Counted from the stretch's first letter, positions 1 to 10,064 are shown. The stretch: DNA of 64,000 nucleotides from Streptomyces sp. SLBN-31 (GCF_006715395.1 NZ_VFNC01000001.1:248001-312000), one strand, 5' to 3'. Translations and numbers: made by a program. The notes: generated by a model not told the origin, from the sequence alone.

Positions 1-614
1 ACGCCGAGATCCCGCTCGCGGTCGTCATCACCGAGGGCATCGCCGTGCACGACTCGGCCGCGTTCTACGCGTACGCCGGGTCCAAGGGCAACAAGACCCG
101 GATCATCGGCCCCAACTGCCCGGGTCTGATCACCCCCGGTCAGTCGAACGCCGGCATCATCCCGGGCGACATCACCAAGCCGGGCCGCATCGGCCTGGTC
201 TCGAAGTCCGGCACGCTGACGTACCAGATGATGTACGAGCTGCGTGACATCGGCTTCTCCTCCGCCGTCGGCATCGGTGGCGACCCGGTCATCGGCACCA
301 CGCACATCGACGCGCTCGCCGCGTTCGAGGCCGACCCCGACACCGACCTGATCGTGATGATCGGTGAGATCGGCGGCGACGCCGAGGAGCGGGCCGCGGC
401 CTTCATCAAGGAGAACGTGACCAAGCCGGTCGTCGGCTACGTCGCGGGCTTCACCGCGCCCGAGGGCAAGACCATGGGCCACGCGGGCGCCATCGTCTCC
501 GGCTCCTCCGGCACGGCCGCCGCGAAGAAGGAGGCCCTCGAGGCCGCCGGTGTCAAGGTCGGCAAGACCCCGACCGAGACCGCCAAGCTGGCGCGCGAGA
601 TCCTCGCCGGCTGA
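1..614 (+). CDS. sucD: Succinyl-CoA synthetase alpha subunit (3' part)
   Basis: Alpha chain of succinate-CoA ligase, the cytoplasmic TCA-cycle enzyme that interconverts succinyl-CoA and succinate with NTP formation. The alpha chain binds CoA and carries the histidine that is transiently phosphorylated. The gene enters the window already open (frame begins at base 3), and about 203 C-terminal residues are visible. [10 protein letters not shown] and the phosphohistidine motif [11 protein letters not shown], about 45 residues before the end, identify it. The beta-subunit gene sucC would be expected just upstream, outside the window. A strong hairpin follows the stop. Family assignment is firm; only the 5' end is missing. 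Confidence 0.97.
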   Translation, partial: AEIPLAVVITEGIAVHDSAAFYAYAGSKGNKTRIIGPNCPGLITPGQSNAGIIPGDITKPGRIGLVSKSGTLTYQMMYELRDIGFSSAVGIGGDPVIGTTHIDALAAFEADPDTDLIVMIGEIGGDAEERAAAFIKENVTKPVVGYVAGFTAPEGKTMGHAGAIVSGSSGTAAAKKEALEAAGVKVGKTPTETAKLAREILAG

Positions 615-628
615 GGCACCCGACCGCA

Positions 629-674
629 CGCCCGTGGGCCCGCTCCCCTGGTCGGGGGGGCGGGCCCACGGGCG
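629..674 (+). terminator. Intrinsic terminator-like hairpin after sucD
   Basis: A perfect 15-bp GC-rich stem (629-643 with 660-674) and a 16-nt loop begin 15 bases after the sucD stop. It lies between convergent genes, so it may stop transcription from both sides. There is no U-tract, as is usual in Streptomyces. Confidence 0.75.
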
Positions 675-704
675 TGTACGGGGGTCATGGGGGCGCGGGC
701 GGGG

Positions 705-1535
705 TCAGCGTCCGAGCGGCACCAGCCTCTCCGGGCCGTGTGCCGTCCGACTGCGCAGCCAGGCCCGGAGTTCCGCCTCCTTGTGGGACAGCGCGCCCTG
801 CGACACCCGCGGCGGCAGCCCCTCGATCGCCCGCCCCACGGCCACCGGCGGCTCGTAGTGCGTGGGAGCCGTGCTCAGCACGAACGAGGTCGTCCCGATC
901 AGGGTGACGGTGCAGGCGATGGCGGCATGCGTCCAGAACCGGGTCCGCCGTTCGCTGCCCGTCCGCACCTGCGGCGGCTTCGCCGCGCGCAGCCGCTCCG
1001 TGGCGGCCAGCGCGGCGAGGCGGCGCCGCAGCTCCGGCGGGTCGGCCAGGTCCGGAAGGCGCGCGGCGACGACCTCGCGGGCGTGCAGCAGGCGGCCCGC
1101 CGCGGCCGGGGTGCTGGCCTCCGTCTCCGCCGCCGTCTCCGGCAGGTCCAGGCCCACACCGTCGTACAGCAGGAGCGTGCGGCGGTAGGGCGGCGGGAGT
1201 TCGAGGAGCGCGGCGAGCAGGGTGCGGTCGGACGGGTCGGCCGGTGGCGCCTCCGGGTGGCGGTAGCGGGGGTGGAAACGGTGCCAGGGGGAGAGGGCGC
1301 AGTCGTACGCAGCCGCTCGCACCCACCCGCCCGGATCCCGGTCCCGGGCCACCTCGGGCCAGCGCTGCCAGGCGAGTTGGAAGGCCCGCTCGACCGACTC
1401 GCGGGCGAGCTCGCGGCGGCCGGTGAGCAGATAGGTCTGCCGTACGAGGGCGGGGGCGCAGAACGCGTACAGCGCGTCGAAGGCCTGAGCGGGCGTCAGC
1501 GGCGCGGACGGTTCCGGTTCCTGAGGCGGCGTCAC
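705..1535 (-). CDS. Sigma-70-like protein with a C-terminal membrane anchor
   Basis: Predicted 276-residue protein. Residues ~15-85 resemble sigma region 2 (FDALYAFCAPALVRQTYLLT, then AFQLAWQRWPEVA), and ~103-160 resemble region 4 (LLELPPPYRRTLLLYDGVGL). Residues ~201-223 (ACTVTLIGTTSFVLS) form one hydrophobic segment followed by a short external tail. The ECF-like fold is therefore tethered to the membrane. The region 4 helix-turn-helix is weakly conserved, so it may not direct RNA polymerase and could be a degenerate sigma or a regulator. The GTG at 1535 was chosen because similarity begins right after it; no strong ribosome site is visible. It converges on sucD and diverges from the PerM-like gene. 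Role unknown. Confidence 0.72.
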   Translation of the reverse strand: MTPPQEPEPSAPLTPAQAFDALYAFCAPALVRQTYLLTGRRELARESVERAFQLAWQRWPEVARDRDPGGWVRAAAYDCALSPWHRFHPRYRHPEAPPADPSDRTLLAALLELPPPYRRTLLLYDGVGLDLPETAAETEASTPAAAGRLLHAREVVAARLPDLADPPELRRRLAALAATERLRAAKPPQVRTGSERRTRFWTHAAIACTVTLIGTTSFVLSTAPTHYEPPVAVGRAIEGLPPRVSQGALSHKEAELRAWLRSRTAHGPERLVPLGR

Positions 1536-1613
1536 GGAGGGCCCTTTCGCACGGAAAAGTACATAAACATATATTGAGCGACACTTCGGTGGTTCGCCTG
1601 TTACAACGGGAAA

Positions 1614-3272
1614 GTGCGTGTCATTGGGAGCATGACGGTCGTGATCCAGATGACCGCTCGCCGACCGTCCCTGTCGTCCCTTCTCGTCCGTCTGCGCGAC
1701 CGCTCGCCCGGACTGGCCGCCGGCCTGCTGGGTGGCGCCGTGGCCGCCGGGCTGGGGCTCGGATCGCTCGCCATGCTCGTGACCCTGCTGTGGATCAGCT
1801 CGCCCTATCCCGACAGCGGACCGGGTGGCGCGCTGCATGTCGCGTCGGCGCTGTGGCTGCTGGCGCACGGCGCCGAGCTGGTGCGCGCCGACACGCTCTC
1901 CGGGGCCCCCGCGCCCGTGGGCGTGACGCCGCTGCTACTGCTCGTCGTGCCCGTGTGGCTGGTGCACCGGGCGGCGCGGGACGCGGTGGAGGGCGGTGAG
2001 GAGGAGGTGCCGGAGGTGTCGGGCGGGACGGCGTGGGCGGGCGTCGTACTCGGCTATCTCGGCGTCGGCGCGGCCGTCGCGTTGTACGCGTCCGGGGGCG
2101 AGCTCCGGCCCGACTGGGTGTGGACGGCGGTGTGTCCGCCGCTGCTCGTCATGGGGGCGGCGGGACTGGGGGTGTGGACGGCGTACGGGCGTCCGCGCGA
2201 GGCCCTGGACGGGGCGCTGGTGCTGCTGCCCGCGGGGCCGCGGCGACTGCTCCTGGGGGGCGGGGGACGTGCCCGGCTGGTCGTCGCCGCGCGGGCCGCG
2301 GGGGCCGGGGCGACGGTGCTGGCCGGCGGCGGTGCGCTACTGGTGGGGGTGTCGCTGGTGTGGCACGGCGGAGCGATGCGGGCGTCGTTGCTGCACCTCA
2401 CGGAGGGGTGGTCGGGGCGGTTCGCGGTGCTGCTGCTGTGCGCGACGCTGGTACCGAACGCGGCGGTGTGGGGGGCGTCGTACGCGCTGGGCCCCGGATT
2501 CGCGCTCGGCGCCGGTCACATGGTGAACCCCGTGTCCTCGGCACCGGCGTCGATCCTGCCGCCGTTCCCGCTCCTGGCGGCCGTGCCGGAGGCGGGCGCC
2601 GGGGGATGGGCGAACTGGGCCGCTGGGGCGGTGCCGGTGGCGGCCGGGGTGACGGTCGGGTGGCTGGTGGGACGGGCGGAGCCGGCGGGGACGCAAGGGT
2701 GGTCGCGGGGCAGGACCGCCGGTGTCGCCGGGCTGGCGTCCGTGTTCTGCGCGGCCGGGGTCGCCGTGCTCAGCGCCCTCGCCGGAGGCCGGCTCGGGGT
2801 CGCGACGCTCGCCCGGTTCGGCCCGGTGTGGTGGCAGGTGGCCGGTGCGGCGCTGCTGTGGATCGCGGGGCTGTCGGTGCCGACGGCGCTGGTACTGCGG
2901 GCCTGGGGGCGCCGGGAGAGGAGAGCGCGGAGCGAGCGGGCCGTGGAACCGGCGACGCGGGCGGCGGAAGGCGGGCGCCGGTTCTCCAGTCCCTGGTGCG
3001 CCGTGGGGGCGTGGCTCGGTTTCCAGAAGGTGGGCGAAGCCGGGGGAGGCGGGACCGGGACGGCCACCGGCACCCCGCTCATGCCGTACGGCGGGGCCTA
3101 CGACCAGGACGACGACGTCTACCGCCCGCTGCTCGCGCAGCGCGACACGCCCTTCGAGCCGTACGACCCGCTGCCCGCCGAACCGCCACGACCGCAGCAG
3201 CCGCCGTCGCGGCCGCCGCACTCACCGTGGTGGCCCGACGACGCCGACGGGGAGGATCCCCCGGGGCCCTGA
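1614..3272 (+). CDS. PerM-like multi-pass membrane protein (DUF6350 type)
   Basis: A 552-residue polytopic membrane protein with about nine or ten hydrophobic helices over residues ~30-440. The ~110-residue tail is cytoplasmic, proline/acid-rich and probably disordered. I match it to the DUF6350/PerM family; in mycobacteria PerM is a cell-division and persistence factor whose gene also sits between sucD and purN, and that synteny supports the call. Start uncertain: GTG 1614, ATG 1632 (preceded by GGGAG but very close) and ATG 1650 are all in frame. It is divergent from the sigma-like gene across a short AT-rich patch (~1556-1580) that probably holds both promoters. Biochemical role unknown. 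Confidence 0.78.
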   Translation: MRVIGSMTVVIQMTARRPSLSSLLVRLRDRSPGLAAGLLGGAVAAGLGLGSLAMLVTLLWISSPYPDSGPGGALHVASALWLLAHGAELVRADTLSGAPAPVGVTPLLLLVVPVWLVHRAARDAVEGGEEEVPEVSGGTAWAGVVLGYLGVGAAVALYASGGELRPDWVWTAVCPPLLVMGAAGLGVWTAYGRPREALDGALVLLPAGPRRLLLGGGGRARLVVAARAAGAGATVLAGGGALLVGVSLVWHGGAMRASLLHLTEGWSGRFAVLLLCATLVPNAAVWGASYALGPGFALGAGHMVNPVSSAPASILPPFPLLAAVPEAGAGGWANWAAGAVPVAAGVTVGWLVGRAEPAGTQGWSRGRTAGVAGLASVFCAAGVAVLSALAGGRLGVATLARFGPVWWQVAGAALLWIAGLSVPTALVLRAWGRRERRARSERAVEPATRAAEGGRRFSSPWCAVGAWLGFQKVGEAGGGGTGTATGTPLMPYGGAYDQDDDVYRPLLAQRDTPFEPYDPLPAEPPRPQQPPSRPPHSPWWPDDADGEDPPGP

Positions 3273-3283
3273 ACCCGGCCGGT

Positions 3284-4069
3284 TCAGCCGTTCGTCCCCA
3301 GCAGCCCCCGCAGCTCCGTCGGCAGAAGGTGGCTGCAGGACTGCTTGGCCTCGTTGGTGAGGGCGTCGTTCGTGCAGGTGTAATAGTCGCGGTAGACCAG
3401 CTGGGCCGTGAACGTCGCGGCCACCAGGGCGAGCGCCAGCGAGGCCGTGACCAGGCCGCTCACCGCCGCCGTCGTCTGCGGACGGTAGCCGGCGTCGGCG
3501 GTCGGGGCGTTGTTGTTGTCGCCGGGACGGGTCTTGGCGCGCAGGGCGCTGCCACCCCAGTACAGGGCGAGCGCGCCGAGCAGCAGGGACACGTACGGCC
3601 AGCTGAAGAGGGCGAAGAAGAAGGCCCACATGCCGCACAGGAGGGAGTAGCGGGCACGGCGCTGCACCGGGTCGGTCGGGTCCCAGCGCATGCCCGCGCC
3701 GCCGGGCGCGGGACCTCCACCGGGACCCTCGGGGCCGGAGGCCGGGCCGCCGGGGCGCTCGCCGAAACCGCCGGAGGAGCGGCCCGGCTGGCGGTCGCTC
3801 CACTGGCTGCCCCAGGAGGAGTGGTCCCCGGAGCCCTCGCCGTCCTCGCCGCCCGCCGGGCGGCGCGGCTGCCACGGCCGGTCGGGCGTGCCCTCCGGCG
3901 GAGGGGCGAAGGGGTTGTCGTCCTGGGTGCCGCCCGACTCGTCGTCCTTGCGGTCCGAGGCCGCGTCGGGCGGTGAGGCCGGGCGCTCACGCAGCAACGC
4001 GGCGCCGCGCTCCCCTCCCTGGGCCGGGAGCGGGGGGAGCGTGAGGAGTCGCAGACTGCGGTCCGACAT
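3284..4069 (-). CDS. Proline/glycine-rich membrane protein, unknown function
   Basis: A 261-residue protein. The N-terminal ~125 residues are low-complexity (Pro, Gly, Ser, Asp) and probably disordered. A compact C-terminal domain follows with two or three hydrophobic helices ([20 protein letters not shown], then [18 protein letters not shown]) and a short external tail holding two cysteines (YYTCTNDAL and KQSCSHLL) that could form a disulfide. The ATG at 4069 was chosen over a TTG one codon upstream; a later start near RWDPTDPVQ is possible because the disordered region is poorly constrained. It converges on the PerM-like gene. In position and layout it recalls mycobacterial Rv0954 (a division-associated membrane protein), but I cannot show homology. 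Confidence 0.7.
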   Translation of the reverse strand: MSDRSLRLLTLPPLPAQGGERGAALLRERPASPPDAASDRKDDESGGTQDDNPFAPPPEGTPDRPWQPRRPAGGEDGEGSGDHSSWGSQWSDRQPGRSSGGFGERPGGPASGPEGPGGGPAPGGAGMRWDPTDPVQRRARYSLLCGMWAFFFALFSWPYVSLLLGALALYWGGSALRAKTRPGDNNNAPTADAGYRPQTTAAVSGLVTASLALALVAATFTAQLVYRDYYTCTNDALTNEAKQSCSHLLPTELRGLLGTNG

Positions 4070-4072
4070 CAA

Positions 4073-4395
4073 GAGAGCGTCTTCCCCTTGGTGAACGTGT
4101 TCGTGAACCTGGCGAACTTGCTGGGTACGGCTGGTCCTGCGGGAGCCTTCACACGGTCAACGCACCGCACGACAGGCGCGTTCCCGAACCGGCTCCTCCC
4201 AGACGCTACCTTCCGGCCACGCCCCCGTCCCGTGGGGGCCGCCCCGTGTGCCGGTATCGTTGCTGACGGTCGGCCGCTTCGTAGACTTCCCCGTATCCCG
4301 GGGCGCGAAGCATTCGTACGAATGTACAAAGCGCCATGTCACCGCGTACGGCGGTCCGGCCACCGAAGAACGCTCCCCCGAGAAAGGGCCCCACC
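4073..4395. other. 323-base leader/intergenic region upstream of purN
   Basis: No convincing gene. It should hold the purN-purH promoter and, on the other strand, that of the 3284-4069 gene. It contains a perfect 14-bp palindrome at 4311-4324 and a GTGAAC-rich stretch near 4092-4110. I looked for the ZTP riboswitch signatures (GTGACTGGC, GGGGAGCG, CGCCTGGGC), which often precede purine genes, and found none. Confidence 0.6.
4311..4324. promoter_or_regulatory. Palindromic candidate operator upstream of purN
   Basis: CATTCGTACGAATG is a perfect 14-bp palindrome, 71 bases before the chosen purN start and in the most AT-rich part of the leader. The binding protein is unknown. Confidence 0.4.
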
Positions 4396-5025
4396 GTGGC
4401 CGCCAAGCCCGTGGTCAAGCGCCTCGTCGTGCTGGTCTCCGGATCCGGCACCAACCTGCAGGCACTCCTCGACGAGATCGCGGCCACCGGCACCGAGGCC
4501 TACGGGGCGGCGGTCGTGGCCGTCGGCGCGGACCGCGACGGCATCGAGGGGCTCGCCCGCGCCGAGCGGGCCGGGCTGCCCACCTTCGTGTGCAGGGTCA
4601 AGGACTACGAGACGCGGGACGAGTGGGACGCCGCCCTCGCCGAGGCCGTGTCCGCGCACGAGCCGGACCTCGTCGTCTCCGCCGGGTTCATGAAGATCGT
4701 GGGCAAGGAGTTCCTGGCCCGTTTCGGCGGCCGGTTCGTGAACACGCACCCCGCCCTGCTGCCCAGTTTTCCCGGAGCCCACGGTGTGCGGGACGCGCTC
4801 GCGTACGGCGCCAAGGTCACCGGCTGCACCGTCCACTTCGTCGACGACGGCGTCGACACCGGACCGATCATCGCCCAGGGCGTGGTGGAGGTCCGGGACG
4901 AGGACGACGAGAGCGCTCTGCACGAGCGCATCAAGGAAGTCGAGCGAAGGCTGCTCGTCGAGGTCGTGGGGCGGCTCGCCCGCAACGGCCACCGCATTGA
5001 GGGACGAAAGGTAGTTATCCAGTGA
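4396..5025 (+). CDS. purN: Phosphoribosylglycinamide formyltransferase
   Basis: Third step of de novo purine synthesis: transfers the formyl group of 10-formyl-THF to GAR, giving FGAR. 209 residues. The N-terminal nucleotide-binding loop [15 protein letters not shown] and the catalytic block [16 protein letters not shown]...[17 protein letters not shown] contain the conserved [10 protein letters not shown] and HFVDDGVD elements with the His/Asp active-site pair. GTG 4396 was chosen because GAAAGG lies 7 bases upstream and similarity starts here; an in-frame ATG at 4336 would add 20 basic residues without an obvious ribosome site. The stop overlaps the purH start, so the two are translationally coupled. 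Confidence 0.95.
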   Translation: MAAKPVVKRLVVLVSGSGTNLQALLDEIAATGTEAYGAAVVAVGADRDGIEGLARAERAGLPTFVCRVKDYETRDEWDAALAEAVSAHEPDLVVSAGFMKIVGKEFLARFGGRFVNTHPALLPSFPGAHGVRDALAYGAKVTGCTVHFVDDGVDTGPIIAQGVVEVRDEDDESALHERIKEVERRLLVEVVGRLARNGHRIEGRKVVIQ

Positions 5026-6593
5026 CCGCCACCGCCGGGACCAGTAAGCGGCCGATCCGCCGGGCGCTCGTCAGCGTCTACGACAAGACGGGCCTCGAAG
5101 ACCTCGCGCGCGGCCTGCACGAGGCGGGCGTCGAACTCGTCTCCACCGGGTCCACGGCCGGCCGTATCGCCGCCGCCGGTGTCCCCGTCACCAAGGTCGA
5201 GGAGCTGACCGGCTTCCCCGAGTGCCTGGACGGCCGGGTCAAGACGCTGCACCCCAGGGTGCACGCCGGCATCCTCGCTGACCTGCGCCTGGAGAGCCAC
5301 CGCGAGCAGCTCGCCGAGCTGGGCGTGGAGCCGTTCGACCTGGTCGTCGTCAACCTCTACCCCTTCCGTGAGACCGTCGCCTCCGGCGCCACCCCGGACG
5401 AGTGCGTCGAGCAGATCGACATCGGCGGCCCCTCGATGGTCCGCGCCGCCGCCAAGAACCACCCGTCCGTCGCGGTCGTCACCAGCCCCGACCGGTACGC
5501 CGACGTCCTGGGGGCCGTCGCCGACGGCGGCTTCGACCTCGCGACCCGCAAGCGCCTGGCGGCGGAGGCCTTCCGGCACACGGCCGAGTACGACATCGCC
5601 GTCTCCTCCTGGTTCGCGTCCGCCTACGCGCCCGCCGAGGACGGCTCGCAGTTCCCCGAGTTCATCGCCAGCAGCCTTGAGCGTGCCCACACCCTGCGCT
5701 ACGGCGAGAACCCGCACCAGCCGGCGGCGCTCTACACCTCCGGCACCGGCGGTCTGGCCGAGGCCGAGCAGCTGCACGGCAAGGAGATGTCGTACAACAA
5801 CTACACGGACACGGACGCCGCCCGCCGTGCCGCGTACGACCACGACGAGCCGTGCGTCGCGATCATCAAGCACGCCAACCCCTGTGGCATCGCGATCGGT
5901 TCGGACGTCGCCGAGGCGCACCGCAAGGCGCACGCCTGCGACCCGCTGTCCGCGTTCGGCGGCGTGATCGCCGTCAACCGGCCGGTGAGCCGGGAGATGG
6001 CCGAGCAGGTCGCCGAGATCTTCACCGAGGTCATCGTCGCGCCCGACTACGAGGACGGCGCGCTGGAGGCCCTCGCCAAGAAGAAGAACATCCGCGTCCT
6101 GAAGGCCCCGGGCCGTCCCGAGTACCCCGTCGAGGTCAAGCCGATCGACGGCGGCGCCCTCCTGCAGGTCACCGACCGCCTCCAGGCCGACGGCGACGAC
6201 CCGGCCAACTGGACGCTGGCGACGGGCGAGGCGCTGTCCGCGGACGAGCTCTCCGAGCTCGCCTTCGCCTGGAAGGCCTGCCGCGCCGTCAAGTCCAACG
6301 CGATCCTGCTCGCCAAGGACGGCGCCTCGGTCGGCGTCGGCATGGGCCAGGTCAACCGCGTCGACTCCGCGAAGCTGGCCGTCGAGCGGGCCGGCGAGGA
6401 GCGCGCCCGCGGCTCCTACGCCGCCTCGGACGCGTTCTTCCCCTTCCCCGACGGCCTGGAGATCCTCACCGCCGCCGGCGTCAAGGCCGTCGTCCAGCCG
6501 GGCGGTTCGGTCCGCGACGAACTGGTCGTGGAGGCCGCGAAGAAGGCGGGCGTGACGATGTACTTCACCGGGACGCGGCACTTCTTCCACTGA
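5022..6593 (+). CDS. purH: Bifunctional AICAR transformylase / IMP cyclohydrolase
   Basis: Last two steps of IMP synthesis. The N-terminal ~200 residues are the cyclohydrolase ([47 protein letters not shown]). The rest is the formyltransferase, with [26 protein letters not shown], the catalytic Lys-His in [30 protein letters not shown] and the C-terminal [11 protein letters not shown]. 523 residues is normal length. It starts at a GTG inside the last codons of purN (GTGA overlap at 5022-5025), the usual sign of coupling. No departure from consensus noted. Confidence 0.98.
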   Translation: MTATAGTSKRPIRRALVSVYDKTGLEDLARGLHEAGVELVSTGSTAGRIAAAGVPVTKVEELTGFPECLDGRVKTLHPRVHAGILADLRLESHREQLAELGVEPFDLVVVNLYPFRETVASGATPDECVEQIDIGGPSMVRAAAKNHPSVAVVTSPDRYADVLGAVADGGFDLATRKRLAAEAFRHTAEYDIAVSSWFASAYAPAEDGSQFPEFIASSLERAHTLRYGENPHQPAALYTSGTGGLAEAEQLHGKEMSYNNYTDTDAARRAAYDHDEPCVAIIKHANPCGIAIGSDVAEAHRKAHACDPLSAFGGVIAVNRPVSREMAEQVAEIFTEVIVAPDYEDGALEALAKKKNIRVLKAPGRPEYPVEVKPIDGGALLQVTDRLQADGDDPANWTLATGEALSADELSELAFAWKACRAVKSNAILLAKDGASVGVGMGQVNRVDSAKLAVERAGEERARGSYAASDAFFPFPDGLEILTAAGVKAVVQPGGSVRDELVVEAAKKAGVTMYFTGTRHFFH

Positions 6594-6597
6594 CCCG

Positions 6598-6654
6598 GAA
6601 ACGCGAACGCGGCCTCCGGCCCTCCCCGAGGAGGCCGGAGGCCGCGTCCGTTTC
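6598..6654. terminator. Bidirectional terminator between purH and the RDD gene
   Basis: A 15-bp perfect stem (6607-6621 with 6633-6647) is extended by GAAACG/CGTTTC at its base (6598-6603 with 6649-6654) around an 11-nt loop. It starts 5 bases after the purH stop and ends just before the stop of the opposing gene. Confidence 0.85.
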
Positions 6655-6667
6655 GCGGGCGGTCGTC

Positions 6668-7396
6668 TCAGTTCTGGATGACCATCGTGCTCGCGGCCTT
6701 GTCGTGCCAGCCCTGCTGGCGGCCCGACTTGTCCCAGAACGGGGACAGGTAGACCAGCAACTGGCCGATACCGCACAGGAAACCGCCGACGAGCGGGATG
6801 ATCCAGCGGATGAACGCCGAGCCCAGGCCGGGCTTCTGGCCGGTGTCGGCCTTCACCACGCGGATGCCGACGGCCATCTTGCCCAGGGTCGCGCCGACCA
6901 GGCCGGTCATCAGCCACTCGTAGAGCAGGCCGAAGAGGGCGAGGATGCCGATGACGGCGAAGACCTTGGCGCCCATCGACGAGCCGGCGTCGTTGATGCA
7001 GGTGTCGTAGTCGGTGGAGTTCGGGTCGCAGTTCTGGGCGGAGCTGATGGAGCCCGCGACACCGGCGAACAGCAGGACGACGTAGACGACCGTGTAGATG
7101 ATGCCGTCGATCAGGCGGGCGCCGAAGCGGCGGCCCATCGAGGCGAGGTTCGGCACGGGGCCGCCGGGGTAACCGGGCTGCTGCGGGTAGCCGTAGCCCT
7201 GCTGGGGGTAGCCCGGCTGCTGCGGGTAGCCGTACCCCTGCTGTGGCGGCACGCCCGGCGGGGGCTGCTGCGGGTAGCCGTATCCGGGCTGTCCCGGCTG
7301 ACCGGCCGGGGGCTGCTGCGGGTAGCCGTAACCCTGCTGCGGGTTCTGCGGGTTCTGCGGCTGACCGTAGGGATTGTTGGGCGAGCCGAAACTCAT
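6668..7396 (-). CDS. RDD-family membrane protein with GYGYPQQP repeats
   Basis: A 242-residue protein. The first ~85 residues are a cytoplasmic low-complexity tail built from repeats of GYGYPQQP. An RDD domain with three or four hydrophobic helices follows, with [20 protein letters not shown] carrying the Arg and Asp that name the family and [14 protein letters not shown] typical of its second half. RDD proteins are integral membrane proteins of poorly known function; some have been linked to ion transport. ATG 7396 was chosen because GGAGGAAAA precedes it. The tail could drive self-association or bind partners, which is inference. It converges on purH and is divergent from folD. Confidence 0.88.
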   Translation of the reverse strand: MSFGSPNNPYGQPQNPQNPQQGYGYPQQPPAGQPGQPGYGYPQQPPPGVPPQQGYGYPQQPGYPQQGYGYPQQPGYPGGPVPNLASMGRRFGARLIDGIIYTVVYVVLLFAGVAGSISSAQNCDPNSTDYDTCINDAGSSMGAKVFAVIGILALFGLLYEWLMTGLVGATLGKMAVGIRVVKADTGQKPGLGSAFIRWIIPLVGGFLCGIGQLLVYLSPFWDKSGRQQGWHDKAASTMVIQN

Positions 7397-7641
7397 GGCC
7401 GGTTTTCCTCCGTTGCACAAGCGGGGACGATGCGGATTGCGCGGAGGAATAACACGATGTGAGCGGTTTGCCCCCCGAACACGAACCGCGATACTGCGCC
7501 GTTCATCGTTCTTCACCCCCGACTGGCTTGTCCAGTGGCATTTCGCATGTGTTGTGCAAGTGCAATGTGGCTGATCATGGCCGTTCGCCGAGACGGCACC
7601 CGGATTGGAACCGGGGGGCGGTCATCCGCGAGGATGGGACC

Positions 7642-8496
7642 ATGACCGCCCAGATTCTCGATGGCAAGGCCACCGCAGCCGCGATCAAGTCCGACCTGAC
7701 CGCCCGCGTGGCGGCGCTGAGGGAGAGGGGCGTCACGCCCGGCCTCGGCACGATCCTGGTCGGGGACGACCCCGGCTCCCAGAAGTACGTCGCGGGCAAG
7801 CACCGCGACTGCGCCGAGGTGGGCATCGCCTCCATCCAGCGCGAACTGCCCGCCACGGCCACGCAGGAGGAGATCGAGGCGGTCGTCCGGGAGCTCAACG
7901 AGGACCCGGCGTGCACCGGTTACATCGTCCAGCTGCCGCTGCCCAAGGGCATCGACGAGAACCGCATCCTGGAACTGATGGACCCGGACAAGGACGCCGA
8001 CGGCCTGCACCCGATGAACCTCGGCCGGCTGGTGCTCAACGAGCCTGCGCCGCTGCCCTGCACCCCCAACGGTGTCCTGACCCTCCTCCGTCGGTACGGC
8101 GTGGAGATCAAGGGCGCCGAGGTCGTGGTCGTCGGCCGCGGTGTCACCATCGGCCGCCCGATGCCGCTGCTGCTGACCCGGCGCAGCGAGAACGCGACCG
8201 TGACCCAGTGCCACACCGGCACCCGCGACCTCTCGGCGCACCTGAAGAACGCCGACATCATCATCGCCGCCGCCGGTTCCGCCCACCTGATCCGGCCCGA
8301 GGACGTCAAGCCGGGCGCGGCCGTCCTCGACGTCGGCGTCTCGCGCAGCGCCGAGGGCAAGATCGTCGGCGATGTCCACCCCGGGGTCGCCGAGGTGGCC
8401 GGCTGGATCTCGCCGAACCCCGGCGGCGTCGGCCCGATGACCCGCGCCCAGCTGCTCGTCAACGTGGTCGAGGCGGCGGAGCGCAGTGTCGGCTGA
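7642..8496 (+). CDS. folD: Methylenetetrahydrofolate dehydrogenase / cyclohydrolase
   Basis: Oxidises 5,10-methylene-THF with NADP and hydrolyses methenyl-THF to 10-formyl-THF, feeding purN and purH. 284 residues. The catalytic-domain signature [17 protein letters not shown] holds the conserved Tyr and Lys; [26 protein letters not shown], the cofactor loop [14 protein letters not shown] and PGGVGPMT are all present. The start has GAGGATGGGACC just before the ATG; 61 further in-frame residues upstream have no support. The downstream DUF3017 gene overlaps by 11 bases, a pairing I also recall in mycobacteria. Confidence 0.97.
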   Translation: MTAQILDGKATAAAIKSDLTARVAALRERGVTPGLGTILVGDDPGSQKYVAGKHRDCAEVGIASIQRELPATATQEEIEAVVRELNEDPACTGYIVQLPLPKGIDENRILELMDPDKDADGLHPMNLGRLVLNEPAPLPCTPNGVLTLLRRYGVEIKGAEVVVVGRGVTIGRPMPLLLTRRSENATVTQCHTGTRDLSAHLKNADIIIAAAGSAHLIRPEDVKPGAAVLDVGVSRSAEGKIVGDVHPGVAEVAGWISPNPGGVGPMTRAQLLVNVVEAAERSVG

Positions 8497-9103
8497 GGCG
8501 AAGCGCCCCGAGGGCGACACGGGTACCGGGGCGGGCGACACCGGTACCGGCGTGGCGGGCGCCGAGCGCCCGGCGGTGGACCTGCGCCGCCCGGCACCTC
8601 GGGGCCGTGCGACGACGGGCCCGGAGCACGAGGTCAAGCACCCCGAGGAGCAGGCCGAGGAGACCGTCCGGGACGCGATCAGCGCGCCCGACGCGCAGGG
8701 CGTGCCGCGCCGGGTGACGCGCCGCTTCCCGCTGTTCACGCGGGACACCGCGCGCCCCGAGGGCGGCGGCCGGGCCGCTCCCGGCGACGCCCCGGCGCCC
8801 GCCCGGCAGTGGCCGATCCTCGCCGTCCTCGGCCTGGTCGCCGTCGGCCTGCTGCTGACCGCGCTGGACGTCTTCCGGGTCGGCACCCTGCTGATCGGGG
8901 TCGCCCTGGTGGCCGGCGCCCTGCTGCGCTGGATCCTGCCCGACGTCGGCATGCTCGCCGTGCGCTCCCGCTTCACCGACATCGTCACCTACGGCGTGCT
9001 CGGTCTCGCGATCGTCCTGCTGGCGATGATGGTGCAGCCCCACCCCTGGCTGCAGATCCCGTTCCTGAAGGACACGCTGCACCTCACGGTGAGCAGCGGC
9101 TAG
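8486..9103 (+). CDS. DUF3017-type small membrane protein
   Basis: A 205-residue protein with a long hydrophilic N-terminal half (residues 1-108, rich in Gly, Thr, Glu, Arg) and a C-terminal membrane domain of three helices ([54 protein letters not shown]). This matches the DUF3017 family, regularly found immediately after folD in actinobacteria. Translation begins at a GTG inside folD (11-base overlap), so it is probably coupled to it. No catalytic motif is visible and the role is unknown. A hairpin follows at 9125-9165. Confidence 0.85.
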   Translation: MSAEAKRPEGDTGTGAGDTGTGVAGAERPAVDLRRPAPRGRATTGPEHEVKHPEEQAEETVRDAISAPDAQGVPRRVTRRFPLFTRDTARPEGGGRAAPGDAPAPARQWPILAVLGLVAVGLLLTALDVFRVGTLLIGVALVAGALLRWILPDVGMLAVRSRFTDIVTYGVLGLAIVLLAMMVQPHPWLQIPFLKDTLHLTVSSG

Positions 9104-9124
9104 CCGCGGCCGAACGCGGCGCGA

Positions 9125-9165
9125 CGACGGCCCGTCCCCTCCCCCGGGAAAAGGACGGGCCGCCG
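9125..9165 (+). terminator. Terminator-like hairpin after the folD operon
   Basis: A 13-bp stem with one mismatch (9125-9137 with 9153-9165) and a 15-nt loop, 22 bases past the stop of the DUF3017 gene. Confidence 0.7.
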
Positions 9166-9319
9166 CCGGGACCACCCTGCTGCACGCCGAAGCCGCTGTT
9201 CAACGGCTGTCCGCGCGCTGTGGCACGGAGGTGACCGTTCCGCAACGCGGGAACCATCGGCGGGCCCGGCTTCGTCACCTGCTCAGACGAGCAGGACGAG
9301 GACGCCGTGGAGGTGGGCG

Positions 9320-9781
9320 ATGGGCGGCTGGCAGCCGCTGCCGGACGATCTGCCGCCGGAGGTGCGGCACTTCGTGGAGCAGTTGCGGCTCCTGAAGGAC
9401 GCGACGGGGCTCAGCCTCGTCGCGCTCGGCGCCCGCACCGCGTACAGCAAGTCCTCCTGGCACCGCTACCTCAACGCCACCCAGCCGCCGCCCCGGCAGG
9501 CCGTCACGGCCCTGTGCCGGATCGCCGGCCTCGACGGCACGGAGGCCGAGCGGTTCGGGGTGCGCTGGGAACTCGCCGTCCAGGCCTGGCCCCGGCCGGC
9601 GAAGCCCGCCGGGAGCGAGGAGACCGACGGCTACCAGGACGACCCGACGCTGCCCTGGTGGGACACACCGGAGGAGGGGAAGCGGGGGCGCGGACCGGGC
9701 GGGCGGCTGCTGCTGTACGCCGTCGTGCTGCTGCTCCTGACGCTGCTGACGGCGGTCGTCGGCGCCGTGGCGCTCGGGTGA
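9320..9781 (+). CDS. XRE-type regulator with a C-terminal membrane helix
   Basis: A 153-residue protein. Residues ~10-85 form a helix-turn-helix of the Cro/XRE kind (LSLVALGARTAYSKSSWHRY), then an acidic Pro/Trp-containing linker. The C-terminus is one hydrophobic helix (LLLYAVVLLLLTLLTAVVGA) with almost nothing beyond it, so the DNA-binding domain is anchored on the inner face of the membrane without an external sensor. ATG 9320 is preceded by GGAGG at good distance. It is the short paralogue of the next gene (10065-11270), with the same LPD-L-P-VR opening and YSK-SW-RYLN core. Target genes unknown. Confidence 0.85.
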   Translation: MGGWQPLPDDLPPEVRHFVEQLRLLKDATGLSLVALGARTAYSKSSWHRYLNATQPPPRQAVTALCRIAGLDGTEAERFGVRWELAVQAWPRPAKPAGSEETDGYQDDPTLPWWDTPEEGKRGRGPGGRLLLYAVVLLLLTLLTAVVGAVALG

Positions 9782-9844
9782 GCCACCCATGGGACGTGGT
9801 GGATACGTCCGTGACGGGTGGGGTTGTCCGTGTGTGGCTGCGGT

Positions 9845-9940
9845 GTCGATGTATCGACGAGTTCGCGGATTTGACACAGAGTTGTTCGACGGGGGAGCTA
9901 GCGTGACGAGTCCCACCGGGGGCGCACCCGTGCGCCCCCG
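9845..9940 (+). promoter_or_regulatory. Promoter/leader signals upstream of the long XRE gene
   Basis: Three elements in the 283-base gap: an inverted repeat GTCGATGTATCGAC (9845-9858), a consensus-like -35 box TTGACA (9871-9876) without a clear -10 at the right distance (GAGCTA at 18 bases is the nearest), and a 10-bp hairpin with a 4-base loop (9917-9926 with 9931-9940). Together they suggest a regulated promoter with a structured leader. Confidence 0.4.
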
Positions 9941-10064
9941 CCCTGGGAACTGAGACCCTGATGGGGCGCACTCCGGTGGGTAGCCAGGGACGGGGACCCG
10001 GCCCGCGCCGGGCACGCGCGAGCCAGGGAAGAAAAGCACCAAGCGGGGGAAGAGGGGGGAAGCA

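Noticed and set aside
4605..7418. Minus-strand frame of 937 codons opposite purN-purH
   Set aside because: Low-information antisense translation of purH and purN; the real minus-strand gene there (RDD protein) is in another frame.
9871..9904. Complete housekeeping promoter TTGACA...TAGCGT before the XRE gene
   Set aside because: Both boxes look good alone, but the spacer is 22 bases, too long for a standard promoter.
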